A DNA stretch of 64,000 nucleotides from CAZCCV01 sp964497515 (GTDB lineage: Bacteria; Armatimonadota; UBA5829; DTLH01): the NCBI GenBank assembly GCA_964497515.1, contig CAZCCV010000002.1, forward strand, positions 91,522-155,521, in the 5' to 3' direction. Within the stretch, counting starts at the first letter, position 1. Each line of letters opens with the position of its first letter. This document shows positions 8,661 to 16,133 of this stretch, one piece after another. Below the pieces are notes generated by a model. It was not told the DNA's origin and did no database searches. It saw nothing but the letters and a program-made list of their open reading frames with translations. Position numbers and translations under genes: made by a program.

Positions 8661-8689
8661 TTGACAAAATTGACGTCTTCTTCAATACT
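8661..8689 (+). promoter_or_regulatory. Likely promoter of the S1-domain gene
   Basis: TTGACA at 8661-8666 with a 17-base spacer to AATACT (8684-8689, four of six to TATAAT). Transcription from about 8696 would give a 150-base leader that contains nested inverted repeats. Confidence 0.55.
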
Positions 8690-8695
8690 GTAATA

Positions 8696-8815
8696 GAGAA
8701 GTCCCAGCAGTTGTCTCAGAGTAACACTCAATTTGCGACAACGAGAGGTCTTCTCACAGAAAACGGATTGCAGTTGGCATCGGGTTTTTACGGATAGTTC
8801 GGTGCCGAAAACCCG
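8696..8815 (+). other. Structured 5' leader of the S1-domain gene
   Basis: Inside the untranslated leader two stems are nested: GAGAAG (8696-8701) with CTTCTC (8750-8755), and GTTGTC (8710-8715) with GACAAC (8737-8742). A further hairpin, CGGGTTTT (8781-8788) with AAAACCCG (8808-8815), ends 33 bases before the ATG. No known riboswitch is recognised. Because the product is an RNA-binding S1 protein, autogenous control at this leader is a reasonable guess but only that. Confidence 0.4.
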
Positions 8816-8848
8816 TAGGCTGTAACTCGAGCAAACCATCTGAAGACT

Positions 8849-9286
8849 ATGTCTATTGAGATCGGGAGCACAGTAGAAGGGACTGTAGTCAAAATTGCTG
8901 ACTACGGAGCTATAGTTCGTCTCTTCGGCGGCAAGATGGGGTTGGTGCACATATCAGAAGTGGCCGATGCTTACGTTCGGGATGTTAGGGACTACCTGAG
9001 TGAAAACGACTGCATATTTGTCAAAGTGCTCAGGGTGAACGACAAAGGGCGCTACGAACTCTCAGCAAAACAGGCAGATTCCGACGCTGTAAGCCGTCGT
9101 GAGCGCAAGTATCCTTCCAAACCCGAGTCTTCCGACCGTGAGATTCGAGAGCTTCAGCCTGAACGCCGCCAAAAAGTGCCGGTCACATTCGAAGACAAGC
9201 TCAGTAGGTTTCTCAAAGACAGCGAAGAACGACAGTCTGATCTGAAGCGGAACATAGAGTCAAAACGAGGAAATAAGCGCAGGTAA
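8849..9286 (+). CDS. S1-domain RNA-binding protein (YabR/GSP13-like)
   Basis: A 145-residue protein. Residues 1-75 form one S1 OB-fold (GSTVEGTVVKIADYGAIVRL, KMGLVHISEVAD, VKVLRVNDKGRYELSAKQ). The rest is a charged, probably disordered tail rich in Arg, Lys, Glu and Ser. This architecture matches the small S1 proteins YabR and GSP13 of Firmicutes that bind RNA or ribosomes. The tilS neighbourhood agrees with YabR. Its exact RNA target is unknown. The ribosome site is weak and the leader is folded. Confidence 0.8.
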   Translation: MSIEIGSTVEGTVVKIADYGAIVRLFGGKMGLVHISEVADAYVRDVRDYLSENDCIFVKVLRVNDKGRYELSAKQADSDAVSRRERKYPSKPESSDREIRELQPERRQKVPVTFEDKLSRFLKDSEERQSDLKRNIESKRGNKRR

Positions 9287-9613
9287 TTGCTACATCCTCG
9301 AATTATCTAATCATCCTCTGTCCTCGGCTCAAGAGGGCTGCTGGCAATTGCCTTCACGTATTCTCGTCAATTATTAGTGTATGGAGTCTCGGATTGCTAC
9401 GCTAAGTGGGATCCAGAGCTCTCTTCCTCAGTAATCTCGAGGCAATTGAGGTCTTGTCCACAAATCCAGAGGCTTCACAGATACTCTCTGCTGTTCTGTT
9501 CGTCTAAATACATGAGTTGGTGCATTAGTATCAGCAGAACAGTGCAAGATCAGGAAGTAGTAAAGACGTGGGATCGAATACTCTTTCGACTCCCCAACAA
9601 GGAGGGAGCTGCC
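9287..9613 (+). other. Intergenic stretch without a recognised gene
   Basis: 327 bases between the S1 gene and the next exported protein. The downstream frame is open back to 9377, but the predicted 79 residues have no signal or family look, and the good ribosome site lies at the ATG of 9614. The only structure noticed is an 8-bp inverted repeat, CTGTTCTG (9491-9498) with CAGAACAG (9535-9542). I see no convincing promoter or sigma-54 site. Confidence 0.5.
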
Positions 9614-10867
9614 ATGAAAACACATTTCAGCCTTACCAGGACTCTCTGCCTGATGATCGTCCTCGTCTTTGCCATCGTAAGCATAGCGAGCGCTGGTGCT
9701 GTTCTGAAGCGCGACAACAATAACCGCGACAAGGATGATAAGCCAGCAGTAACGGAGCGCTCGAAAACCAAAGGCGACTCCAGATCGTCAGATAGAAGCC
9801 GCTCAACGCCCAGCAACAATGAGCGAGACAATAGCCGGGTTCAGCGACCGACTCCACGAGAAGGTTCGGATCGGTCCGGTGCACGCACCAATGACACCAT
9901 CCGACGCCCTGACCCAATCGGCCCTACTGTTCGAAACCAGAACGATCAGCAGGATAGAACAACTACGAGACCGCGGAGCAATCAGCCCAACAGGCCTGGG
10001 TCGGTCAGAACTCCTAATACTAACAGGGATCCTAACCGAACTATGGTCGATCGGCAGATAAACTCCACTCCGGGAGTTCGGCCGGGTCGTGTGCAGAGCC
10101 AGAGCCCACCGACAAAAGTCGATACGCGAAGTTCTGTTTACCGTATTCAACAGACCAGAAACGACAGGGTTTATACTCGACCTATGGAGAGGCCTGTCTA
10201 TGTGAAGCAGAGTGTATATCGGGCGCCAGTTTATCGGAGCGGATACTACCACTATTACGATGGATGGGCGCCGTACTACGACTATCCACTGCGCTATGGC
10301 TACTGGTACTTTGACTACTACACCGGAGCAGTGCGCTCTGCGTATCATTACTACGAGTATTTCCCGTATGTAGCTAGCACAACGATTATTGTGCATAGAC
10401 GACCAACTATGCTCACCTATGTGGAGATACCGATAGTCATCCGCCAGACCAGCACGTACTACGGAAGTGGTTACTATCTTGAGGATGCTGCTTTCAATGC
10501 GGCGGGAATCGTATTGAGCAACTTGAAGAGATCGTGGTTGGACAACTATCCCGAACTGCTGCTGCAGTATGTCAGGAAGGGTTCCAGAATCGATGTTCTC
10601 TTGGATGGAGCGTATTCCTATTCGGTTAATGGTGAAGACTATATTAATATGACCGAGGATGCCATTATGGCAACAGAGACAATCAGCTTCGATATCCTTT
10701 CGGTCAGGCGGAGAGGCAGCGATAGAGTAGTCGCTTACGCCAAACACAGGTTCTACAACCCTTACGGTGAAAAGAAGACCGTTTACGTGAGTTATGTATT
10801 TGAGCAGCGGAATGGTCGCTGGAACATCGTTGAGGTTGGTTCATCGCCAAAGCGGTTCTGGAAGTAG
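9614..10867 (+). CDS. Exported protein with disordered Arg/Asn/Pro-rich and Tyr-rich regions
   Basis: 417 residues from an ATG with a strong GGAGGGAG site. A signal peptide (about 1-28, ending SIASAGA) is followed by about 150 residues of low-complexity, Arg/Asn/Asp/Ser/Pro-rich sequence. Next comes a Tyr-rich stretch (about 190-255; YYHYYDGWAPYYDYPL), and then a folded C-terminal region of about 150 residues ending in a strand pattern (YVSYVFEQRNGRWNIVEV) reminiscent of NTF2/SnoaL-like folds. I recognise no enzyme motif. Secreted or envelope-associated; the tyrosines and arginines could promote adhesion or cross-linking, which is speculation. A rho-independent terminator follows. Confidence 0.7.
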   Translation: MKTHFSLTRTLCLMIVLVFAIVSIASAGAVLKRDNNNRDKDDKPAVTERSKTKGDSRSSDRSRSTPSNNERDNSRVQRPTPREGSDRSGARTNDTIRRPDPIGPTVRNQNDQQDRTTTRPRSNQPNRPGSVRTPNTNRDPNRTMVDRQINSTPGVRPGRVQSQSPPTKVDTRSSVYRIQQTRNDRVYTRPMERPVYVKQSVYRAPVYRSGYYHYYDGWAPYYDYPLRYGYWYFDYYTGAVRSAYHYYEYFPYVASTTIIVHRRPTMLTYVEIPIVIRQTSTYYGSGYYLEDAAFNAAGIVLSNLKRSWLDNYPELLLQYVRKGSRIDVLLDGAYSYSVNGEDYINMTEDAIMATETISFDILSVRRRGSDRVVAYAKHRFYNPYGEKKTVYVSYVFEQRNGRWNIVEVGSSPKRFWK

Positions 10868-10904
10868 AACCTCTGCCAATTGTGCAAATAGCATAGAGAA
10901 AGTG

Positions 10905-10936
10905 CGAAGGCCGGCCGAGTGTCGGCCTTCGTTTTT
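10905..10936 (+). terminator. Rho-independent terminator
   Basis: A 9-bp perfect stem CGAAGGCCG (10905-10913) and CGGCCTTCG (10923-10931) is followed at once by TTTTT. It closes the gene ending at 10867. Confidence 0.85.
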
Positions 10937-11079
10937 GTTCTATTCAGCAATATTTCCCCTGAAGCTGTCCTCCAATGTTGAGTTCACTTCTATCTTACAT
11001 CCCCTTACTCTTTTCTGCTAAGATAGTTGGTAACGTAGCCGTAATCACGAGAAACTGTGCTTGTGGGAAAGAGGAATAA

Positions 11080-11670
11080 TTGGTATTGCGCACAATCCCG
11101 CTAGTAGTCATCTGTGTTTTGCTCTCCGGATGGGCAATAGCTATGCCCACAGCTGAAGTCAGCACAAAAACGCTGCGCGTATCTGCTACTGCGCACACGC
11201 TGGAAAGCGGTGCTGATGCTAGCTCGCGCATCTTTGAACTAAGCTACGGCGTCACTCCCACTATTGGAATTGAGGCCGAACTTGCGCGAATTGCCGATGA
11301 TTTTGGCAAAACGAGTGTAGCAAACGCTTATGTGAAGCTTCCTTTAGACACCCGGAGTTCATCTGAGCTCAAAACTTCAGCGTACATTGGGGCTACTATG
11401 GTTCGGGTGGATCTTCACGGTCTCGGAGCGGAGAGCAGGGTGGGGCCGGCGCTTGGGATTATAGCAGAGACTCCTGTGGCAGAGTATACAACAGCCTACG
11501 GCCGTGCCGGGGTTGCTTTCCTTGCCAGCACAATGTTCACCTTCGACCTGGGTATCAAATACGAAATCAGACCAGGTTGGCATTTGTCAACCGGATTTAG
11601 AGGCTACACTATTGGCAGTTCAGCGCTCGGTGGGTTTTTAGCTGGCGCGACTTACACCATTTCTCTGTAG
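11080..11670 (+). CDS. Exported beta-strand-rich protein, possibly an outer-membrane barrel
   Basis: 196 residues from a TTG start with a GAGG site six bases ahead. A signal peptide (about 1-21, ending GWAIA) is followed by alternating polar/hydrophobic strands with many Gly and Thr (AYIGATMVRVDL, YGRAGVAFLASTMFTFDLGIKYEI, GFLAGATYTISL). The C-terminus ends in a hydrophobic residue, as small outer-membrane barrels often do. No specific family is recognised. If it is a barrel, the organism is diderm. It stands alone between a terminator and the anti-sigma gene. Confidence 0.6.
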   Translation: MVLRTIPLVVICVLLSGWAIAMPTAEVSTKTLRVSATAHTLESGADASSRIFELSYGVTPTIGIEAELARIADDFGKTSVANAYVKLPLDTRSSSELKTSAYIGATMVRVDLHGLGAESRVGPALGIIAETPVAEYTTAYGRAGVAFLASTMFTFDLGIKYEIRPGWHLSTGFRGYTIGSSALGGFLAGATYTISL

Positions 11671-11768
11671 CCTGTGCCGTTCGGATTCTAGTCGTTTGGA
11701 CTTCTCGGATCAATGGGTAATTTGCTATTGCTCAGCTTTTTGTCAGTCACCTTTCATTGAGGGTTACG

Positions 11769-12233
11769 ATGAGAGTGGAACCAGTGGTATCTGATGTGGA
11801 GTTTCAAATACCGGCTAAGGCCAGTTACGTTGCTGTTGTCAGAAGAGCGGTTAGGGCTCTTGTGCGAGCAGCCGGTTTTGATGTCAGCGCCCGACAGGAT
11901 ATTGAGGTTGCTGTAGGTGAAGCTGTAACCAATGCTGTTTCTTATGGAAGCCCGAATGGAGTCGACAGCCGGGTGAGTATTCGCTGCAAAACCACAGATC
12001 ATAAGATCACAATCGAGGTGGAGGACGATGGCAGTGACGTTTGCCCGCCGCGTCCGACGCCCAATTCATTGAACAGTAGAGAGCACGGCCGCGGAATGCA
12101 TCTGATTCATCGACTGATGGATAGAGTATCGATGCGCTGCAGCGAAAGAGGCCTCACTGTAAAAATGGTGAAGCGTAACCGCAAGCATAGCGCTGCAATA
12201 CTAGCCAAAAAGCTTGCATCCGGAGCTACGTGA
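11769..12233 (+). CDS. RsbW/SpoIIAB-like anti-sigma factor serine kinase (HATPase)
   Basis: About 154 residues of the GHKL ATPase family used in partner switching. The N box GEAVTNAVSYGSP, the G1-like VEDDGSDV and the G2 segment EHGRGMHLIHRLMD are visible. Such kinases bind a sigma factor or phosphorylate a STAS antagonist. The frame also opens at a TTG at 11757, but the ATG at 11769 has GAGGG five bases ahead. It converges, with a 21-base gap, on an exported TPR gene, beyond which lies a STAS-domain gene, its plausible antagonist. Confidence 0.82.
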   Translation: MRVEPVVSDVEFQIPAKASYVAVVRRAVRALVRAAGFDVSARQDIEVAVGEAVTNAVSYGSPNGVDSRVSIRCKTTDHKITIEVEDDGSDVCPPRPTPNSLNSREHGRGMHLIHRLMDRVSMRCSERGLTVKMVKRNRKHSAAILAKKLASGAT

Positions 12234-12254
12234 AAGGCTGCCCCTAAGACCCCG

Positions 12255-13841
12255 CTACTCAGCTAGTTCTGTTGGTGGCTCCTCTTCTTTCTCCAGCTTG
12301 CCTTCAAGTTCTTCCTCGAAACGTGTGAGTGCATCACTTGCGGCCGCAGGCAGCTTGAGCTCACGTGCCGCAGCTATTGCTGCCTTGGCCTCATCCTTCT
12401 TGCCGTGGTCGATCAAGAAATCCACCAACGCCAAGTGCGCGTCGGGGTTCTCAGAATCCAGCTCAATGACCGTTCGATACTCCTTTTCGGCGAAATCAAC
12501 CTTGCCTGCTGACTCGTACACAATTGCCAGCGCATAATGCGGATCAGACCAGTTGGGTGCTGATTCGATTAACGCTTTCAGTTCTCTTGTTGCGCCATCA
12601 TAATCCTTCTGGCGGTTCAGTACGCGAGAGAGCATAATGGGTCCGGCAGGGTCGTTGGGAGATAGTCGAATAGCCTCCTTCGCAAGAGCGTTGCACTCCT
12701 CGAGCTTCTCTTCATCCGTCATCAGCAATTCCGCGAGTGCAAGAATCGGTCGAGTATCCTTGGGATCATCTTTCATCGCTTGGCGGAAGCCCGCTTCAGC
12801 TTCGGTGAGCCTGGACTGAGCCAAGCAAACAAATCCCAGTTCCAGTCTGCCACCGGGTACAGTAGAATCCAGCTTGAGTGCCGCTTCAATGGATTTAGCA
12901 GCCTCATCCAGCTTCCCTTGTGATGCAAGGCTGGTTCCGGAAAGAAGCTGAAGAATTGTACTCTTCGGGCGATATTCCAACGCGCGTTTAGCCAGTTCAG
13001 CCGTAGTTGGCAGCCTGTTTGTTGCTGCGGCAAACGCCACACACGCCGCCTGGAAACTCTTCTCTGCATCATCGACTCTGGCAAGTGAGTCGGATGGTTT
13101 ATATAGACTATCTGTGTGCATTCCCGACTTCGTCAGAAATGTGGCCAGAGTTGTTGCCGGCACGACCTGGTAGAATACAGCCGGTTTCTTTCCACCTTCG
13201 ATGATGACTCTCGCAAGAAAAACTCCTACCGCACCTGAACCTGATTTGGTAACAAGTGCAGCTTTGGGAGCCTTTTCAGGTGGTGTCACTTTTGAGAGAA
13301 ACAGCCAGTCACGGCTGCGGATTTCAGTAAGGCAAGCGTTCGCAGCTTCCATTCTAGCGACAGTGTACTTTACCGGTTTGTGCTCCACATCCAGAGCATA
13401 AATCGTTGTCGGAAACCGCTGTCCTACTTCCTCGCCTGAGACAATATCTCCATAGGATGCTTTGGGGGCTTTGTCTATTACATCCTTGGTGACCAACCTG
13501 ACGCTAGGTGAGGCAGGTGTTTTGATTCTAAGGAGTGCGATGCGAGCCAGTTCATCTGTGGCAACGACAGTGGCAGGATACACGTCACCTGTCCACTTGC
13601 TCGCTACGACAATCTGGCTAACAGGAATTCGCTTTCCAGATGGCGACTTCTCCGACACAGCATCAATCGAAGTCACAACGTAGCTGCCATCACCAACGGT
13701 GAATCCGGATGCTGTCCAGCCACTAGTTCGTCCGAAGCTGAACACTGCTACAATGGAGTCTTCTTCGGCTGCGAATGCTGCTACCGCCAGTGCGATAACG
13801 AATAATACGACGACAAATGCACGGCACGCTAGTCTGTTCAT
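12255..13841 (-). CDS. Exported trypsin-fold pseudoprotease with TPR domain
   Basis: 528 residues. A signal peptide (about 1-25, ending AAFAA) is followed by a region of about 210 residues that follows the plan of HtrA-like serine proteases. The positions of the triad look changed: VVTSID where VVTAAH is usual, RIALLRI where DLALLKI is usual, and GSGAVGV in place of GNSGGPL. From about residue 260 to 510 there are about seven TPR units (for example PGGRLELGFVCLAQSRLTEAE). It is probably a periplasmic or surface scaffold that binds peptides or proteins rather than cutting them. The upstream STAS gene is on the same strand with a 15-base gap, so the two are likely co-transcribed. Confidence 0.72.
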   Translation of the reverse strand: MNRLACRAFVVVLFVIALAVAAFAAEEDSIVAVFSFGRTSGWTASGFTVGDGSYVVTSIDAVSEKSPSGKRIPVSQIVVASKWTGDVYPATVVATDELARIALLRIKTPASPSVRLVTKDVIDKAPKASYGDIVSGEEVGQRFPTTIYALDVEHKPVKYTVARMEAANACLTEIRSRDWLFLSKVTPPEKAPKAALVTKSGSGAVGVFLARVIIEGGKKPAVFYQVVPATTLATFLTKSGMHTDSLYKPSDSLARVDDAEKSFQAACVAFAAATNRLPTTAELAKRALEYRPKSTILQLLSGTSLASQGKLDEAAKSIEAALKLDSTVPGGRLELGFVCLAQSRLTEAEAGFRQAMKDDPKDTRPILALAELLMTDEEKLEECNALAKEAIRLSPNDPAGPIMLSRVLNRQKDYDGATRELKALIESAPNWSDPHYALAIVYESAGKVDFAEKEYRTVIELDSENPDAHLALVDFLIDHGKKDEAKAAIAAARELKLPAAASDALTRFEEELEGKLEKEEEPPTELAE

Positions 13842-13856
13842 AGTAATACTTTATCA

Positions 13857-14213
13857 CTAGTCTGGCAGTTCGGCAATCTCACCGCCTTTTTCGTCAACAA
13901 TGCGGATATCCATCAGATCGCCAAAGCGGACAGTCTCAAGAACATAGTTCGGGTGGCTACCTATAGTGACAACAACAGAGAGTCGTTTGCCTCGTGAGGT
14001 CAATTTCTTTCCAGATTTTGCGAGATAAGCGAGCACGGCAGTATCGATGAATGTAGCGGCTTTGAGGTCTACAACAACGGAGGTCGCATTCTTTGCGGCT
14101 TGCCAAAGTCTCAGTCCGAACTCATCCGAGTTACTCAAATCGAGCTCTCCAATGCACTCAAAGACGGTGTCTTGTCCAATTTCTGTTATCTTTACCTTTG
14201 CTGTGTCATTCAT
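13857..14213 (-). CDS. STAS-domain anti-sigma factor antagonist
   Basis: 118 residues from an ATG with GAGGAG nine bases ahead; the frame is open further up but without a ribosome site. A single STAS fold is visible: FECIGELDLSNSDEF, VVVDLKAATFIDTAVLAYLAKSGKKL. At the phosphorylation loop the usual DSSG is replaced by DTAV, so the acceptor would be Thr rather than Ser, or phosphorylation may be lost. Partner switching with the nearby RsbW-like kinase is likely. It shares a strand and operon with the pseudoprotease-TPR gene. Confidence 0.8.
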   Translation of the reverse strand: MNDTAKVKITEIGQDTVFECIGELDLSNSDEFGLRLWQAAKNATSVVVDLKAATFIDTAVLAYLAKSGKKLTSRGKRLSVVVTIGSHPNYVLETVRFGDLMDIRIVDEKGGEIAELPD

Positions 14214-14304
14214 AGTGCGCTCTCCTCTTTCACTGCTCTGTGTCATTCCCATTTTGGGTAGATGACAAACCCACAACCATTGAAGTCTCGATGTATCTGG
14301 TCGG

Positions 14305-14334
14305 TTGCAGGTAAGGCCCGGTGAATGATATAAT
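14305..14334 (+). promoter_or_regulatory. Likely promoter of gatCAB
   Basis: TATAAT at 14329-14334 with TTGCAG (14305-14310) 18 bases upstream. The start would fall near 14341, about 25 bases before gatC. The -10 is perfect; the -35 is only half-consensus. Confidence 0.55.
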
Positions 14335-14364
14335 CTCAGCATTCCGAAGCACGAACGGAGAAGG

Positions 14365-14658
14365 GTGTTGAAGCTAACAAAAGAGCAAGTTGCTCAAATA
14401 GCACTTCTGGCTAGACTGGAGCTTTCCGAGGACGAAACCGATGCTCTAAGTTTGCGCCTCAACAGGCTGTTGGAGAGCTTTGAGTCACTTCAGGAACTCG
14501 ATACCGCAAATGTCGAGCCCACTTCCCACACAATTCCTGTCCACAATGTGCTGAGAGCTGATGTGGTCAAGCCGTCTCTTGACCCGGAGGCTGTACTCGC
14601 AAACGCTCCTGCACGAATGGGCGATACTTTTGAAGTTCCCAGGATCGTGGAGACATAA
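14365..14658 (+). CDS. gatC: Asp/Glu-tRNA(Asn/Gln) amidotransferase subunit C
   Basis: 97 residues. GatC wraps around GatA and stabilises the complex that amidates Glu-tRNA(Gln) and/or Asp-tRNA(Asn). The N-terminal LTKEQVAQIALLARLELSEDE and the C-terminal LRADVVKPSLDPEAVLANAPA are typical. Start is GTG at 14365 or the next codon, TTG at 14368 (a GGAG lies seven bases before the latter); I keep the longer form. gatA follows after two bases. Confidence 0.92.
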   Translation: MLKLTKEQVAQIALLARLELSEDETDALSLRLNRLLESFESLQELDTANVEPTSHTIPVHNVLRADVVKPSLDPEAVLANAPARMGDTFEVPRIVET

Positions 14659-14660
14659 CT

Positions 14661-16124
14661 ATGCCGAATGAACTGTACAAACTGACAGCGCATGAACTCC
14701 ACGGACTTATCAGAGCTGGTGAGGTATCCTGTAGGGAAGTAACTGAGTCTGTCCTTAATCGGATCTCAAGTGTCGAAGACAGAGTAAAATCTTACGTTAC
14801 CATAACCAACGAGCGTGCGCTGGAAAGAGCGGATTCACTCGACCGTCGTATTGCAGCAGGCGAACCAGTCGGTCCGCTCGCCGGCATACCTGTGGCGCTC
14901 AAAGACAATATGAACACCAAAGGGGTGTTGACCACTTGTTCATCTAAGATTCTGGCAGACTATAAGCCGGTTTACGATGCTTCGGTGGTCGAAATGGTAG
15001 AGAGTGCAGGCGCTATCGTTGTAGGCAAGACTAACCTCGATGAGTTTGCAATGGGGTCATCTACTGAGACCTCGGCGTTCTTTCCTACCAGAAACCCTTG
15101 GAACACAGACTACGTGCCTGGTGGGTCTAGCGGTGGCTCTTGTGCGGCTGTAGCGGCAGATGAGGCTGTCATCGCACTGGGATCAGATACTGGTGGTTCT
15201 ATCCGCCAGCCAGCATCCTTCTGCGGTGTTGTTGGATTCAAACCTACGTACGGCCGAGTCTCGCGATATGGATTGATAGCTTTTGCATCTTCGCTCGATC
15301 AGATAGGGCCAATCACAAAAGATGTCACCGACTGCGCGCTTATGATGAACGTCATTGCCGGGTACGACAGCCTGGATTCGACTTCTGTTGAAGCTCCCGT
15401 GCCGGATTACACTAAATCGCTGATACCAGACGCAAAAGGGATCAGAATTGGAGTCCTCGAAGAGTTCTTCGCTCAAGGAGTAGATCCAGCGATTGTTGAA
15501 TCAGTAATGAGTGCTGTTAGGCTGCTCTCGGAACTGGGCGCGGAGCACAAGCAGACTTCAATGAAAATGGTTGAATATGGTCTGCCAACCTATTTAATCA
15601 TTGCGCCCGCCGAAGCTAGCTCCAACCTCGCTCGTTACGACGGCGTTCGTTTTGGAATGAGGACAGAAGGCGCATCCGATCCGATGTCTATGATTCAGAA
15701 GACTCGCGATGAAGGCTTTGGTCCCGAGGTAAAAGAACGCATTATGATCGGAGCCTACGCGCTATCGGCTGGCTTCTACGATGCTTACTATCTGAAAGCT
15801 CAGAAGGTTAGAACGCTTATCCGGCAGAGCTTCGAGAAGCTGTTTGAGGAGTTCGATGTGCTGGTGGCACCGACGTCCCCAACCGTAGCGTTTGCAGTTG
15901 GAGAGCGAACAGAAGATCCGTTCCAGATGAAACTGGCTGATATACTAACGATTCCAGCTAATATGGCTGGTATTCCCGCTATCTCTGTGCCGTGTGGGTT
16001 CGCTAATGGTCTGCCCATCGGATTGCAGATTATTGGGAAATCGCTCGACGAAGAGACTGTTCTTCGTGTTGCTTATGCGTTCGAACAGGCGACGGACTGG
16101 CACAAAAAGAGACCGGGACTGTAG
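14661..16124 (+). CDS. gatA: Asp/Glu-tRNA amidotransferase subunit A (amidase)
   Basis: 487 residues, the standard size. The amidase signature GGSSGGSCAAVAADEAVIALGSDTGGS holds the Ser-cisSer pair, and the catalytic Lys lies in PVALKDNMNTKG near residue 80. GatA frees ammonia from glutamine and channels it to GatB. Middle gene of gatCAB. Presence of GatCAB means at least one of GlnRS or AsnRS is likely missing in this organism. Confidence 0.96.
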   Translation: MPNELYKLTAHELHGLIRAGEVSCREVTESVLNRISSVEDRVKSYVTITNERALERADSLDRRIAAGEPVGPLAGIPVALKDNMNTKGVLTTCSSKILADYKPVYDASVVEMVESAGAIVVGKTNLDEFAMGSSTETSAFFPTRNPWNTDYVPGGSSGGSCAAVAADEAVIALGSDTGGSIRQPASFCGVVGFKPTYGRVSRYGLIAFASSLDQIGPITKDVTDCALMMNVIAGYDSLDSTSVEAPVPDYTKSLIPDAKGIRIGVLEEFFAQGVDPAIVESVMSAVRLLSELGAEHKQTSMKMVEYGLPTYLIIAPAEASSNLARYDGVRFGMRTEGASDPMSMIQKTRDEGFGPEVKERIMIGAYALSAGFYDAYYLKAQKVRTLIRQSFEKLFEEFDVLVAPTSPTVAFAVGERTEDPFQMKLADILTIPANMAGIPAISVPCGFANGLPIGLQIIGKSLDEETVLRVAYAFEQATDWHKKRPGL

Positions 16125-16133
16125 GCAGAGAAG

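Noticed and set aside
9377..9613. 79-codon upstream extension of the Tyr-rich exported protein
   Set aside because: The extension has no family likeness and would bury the signal peptide; the ATG at 9614 has a strong ribosome site.
9803..10747. 314-codon open frame on the minus strand opposite the Arg/Tyr-rich protein
   Set aside because: It is a shadow of the biased plus-strand composition, without a ribosome site or recognisable protein features.
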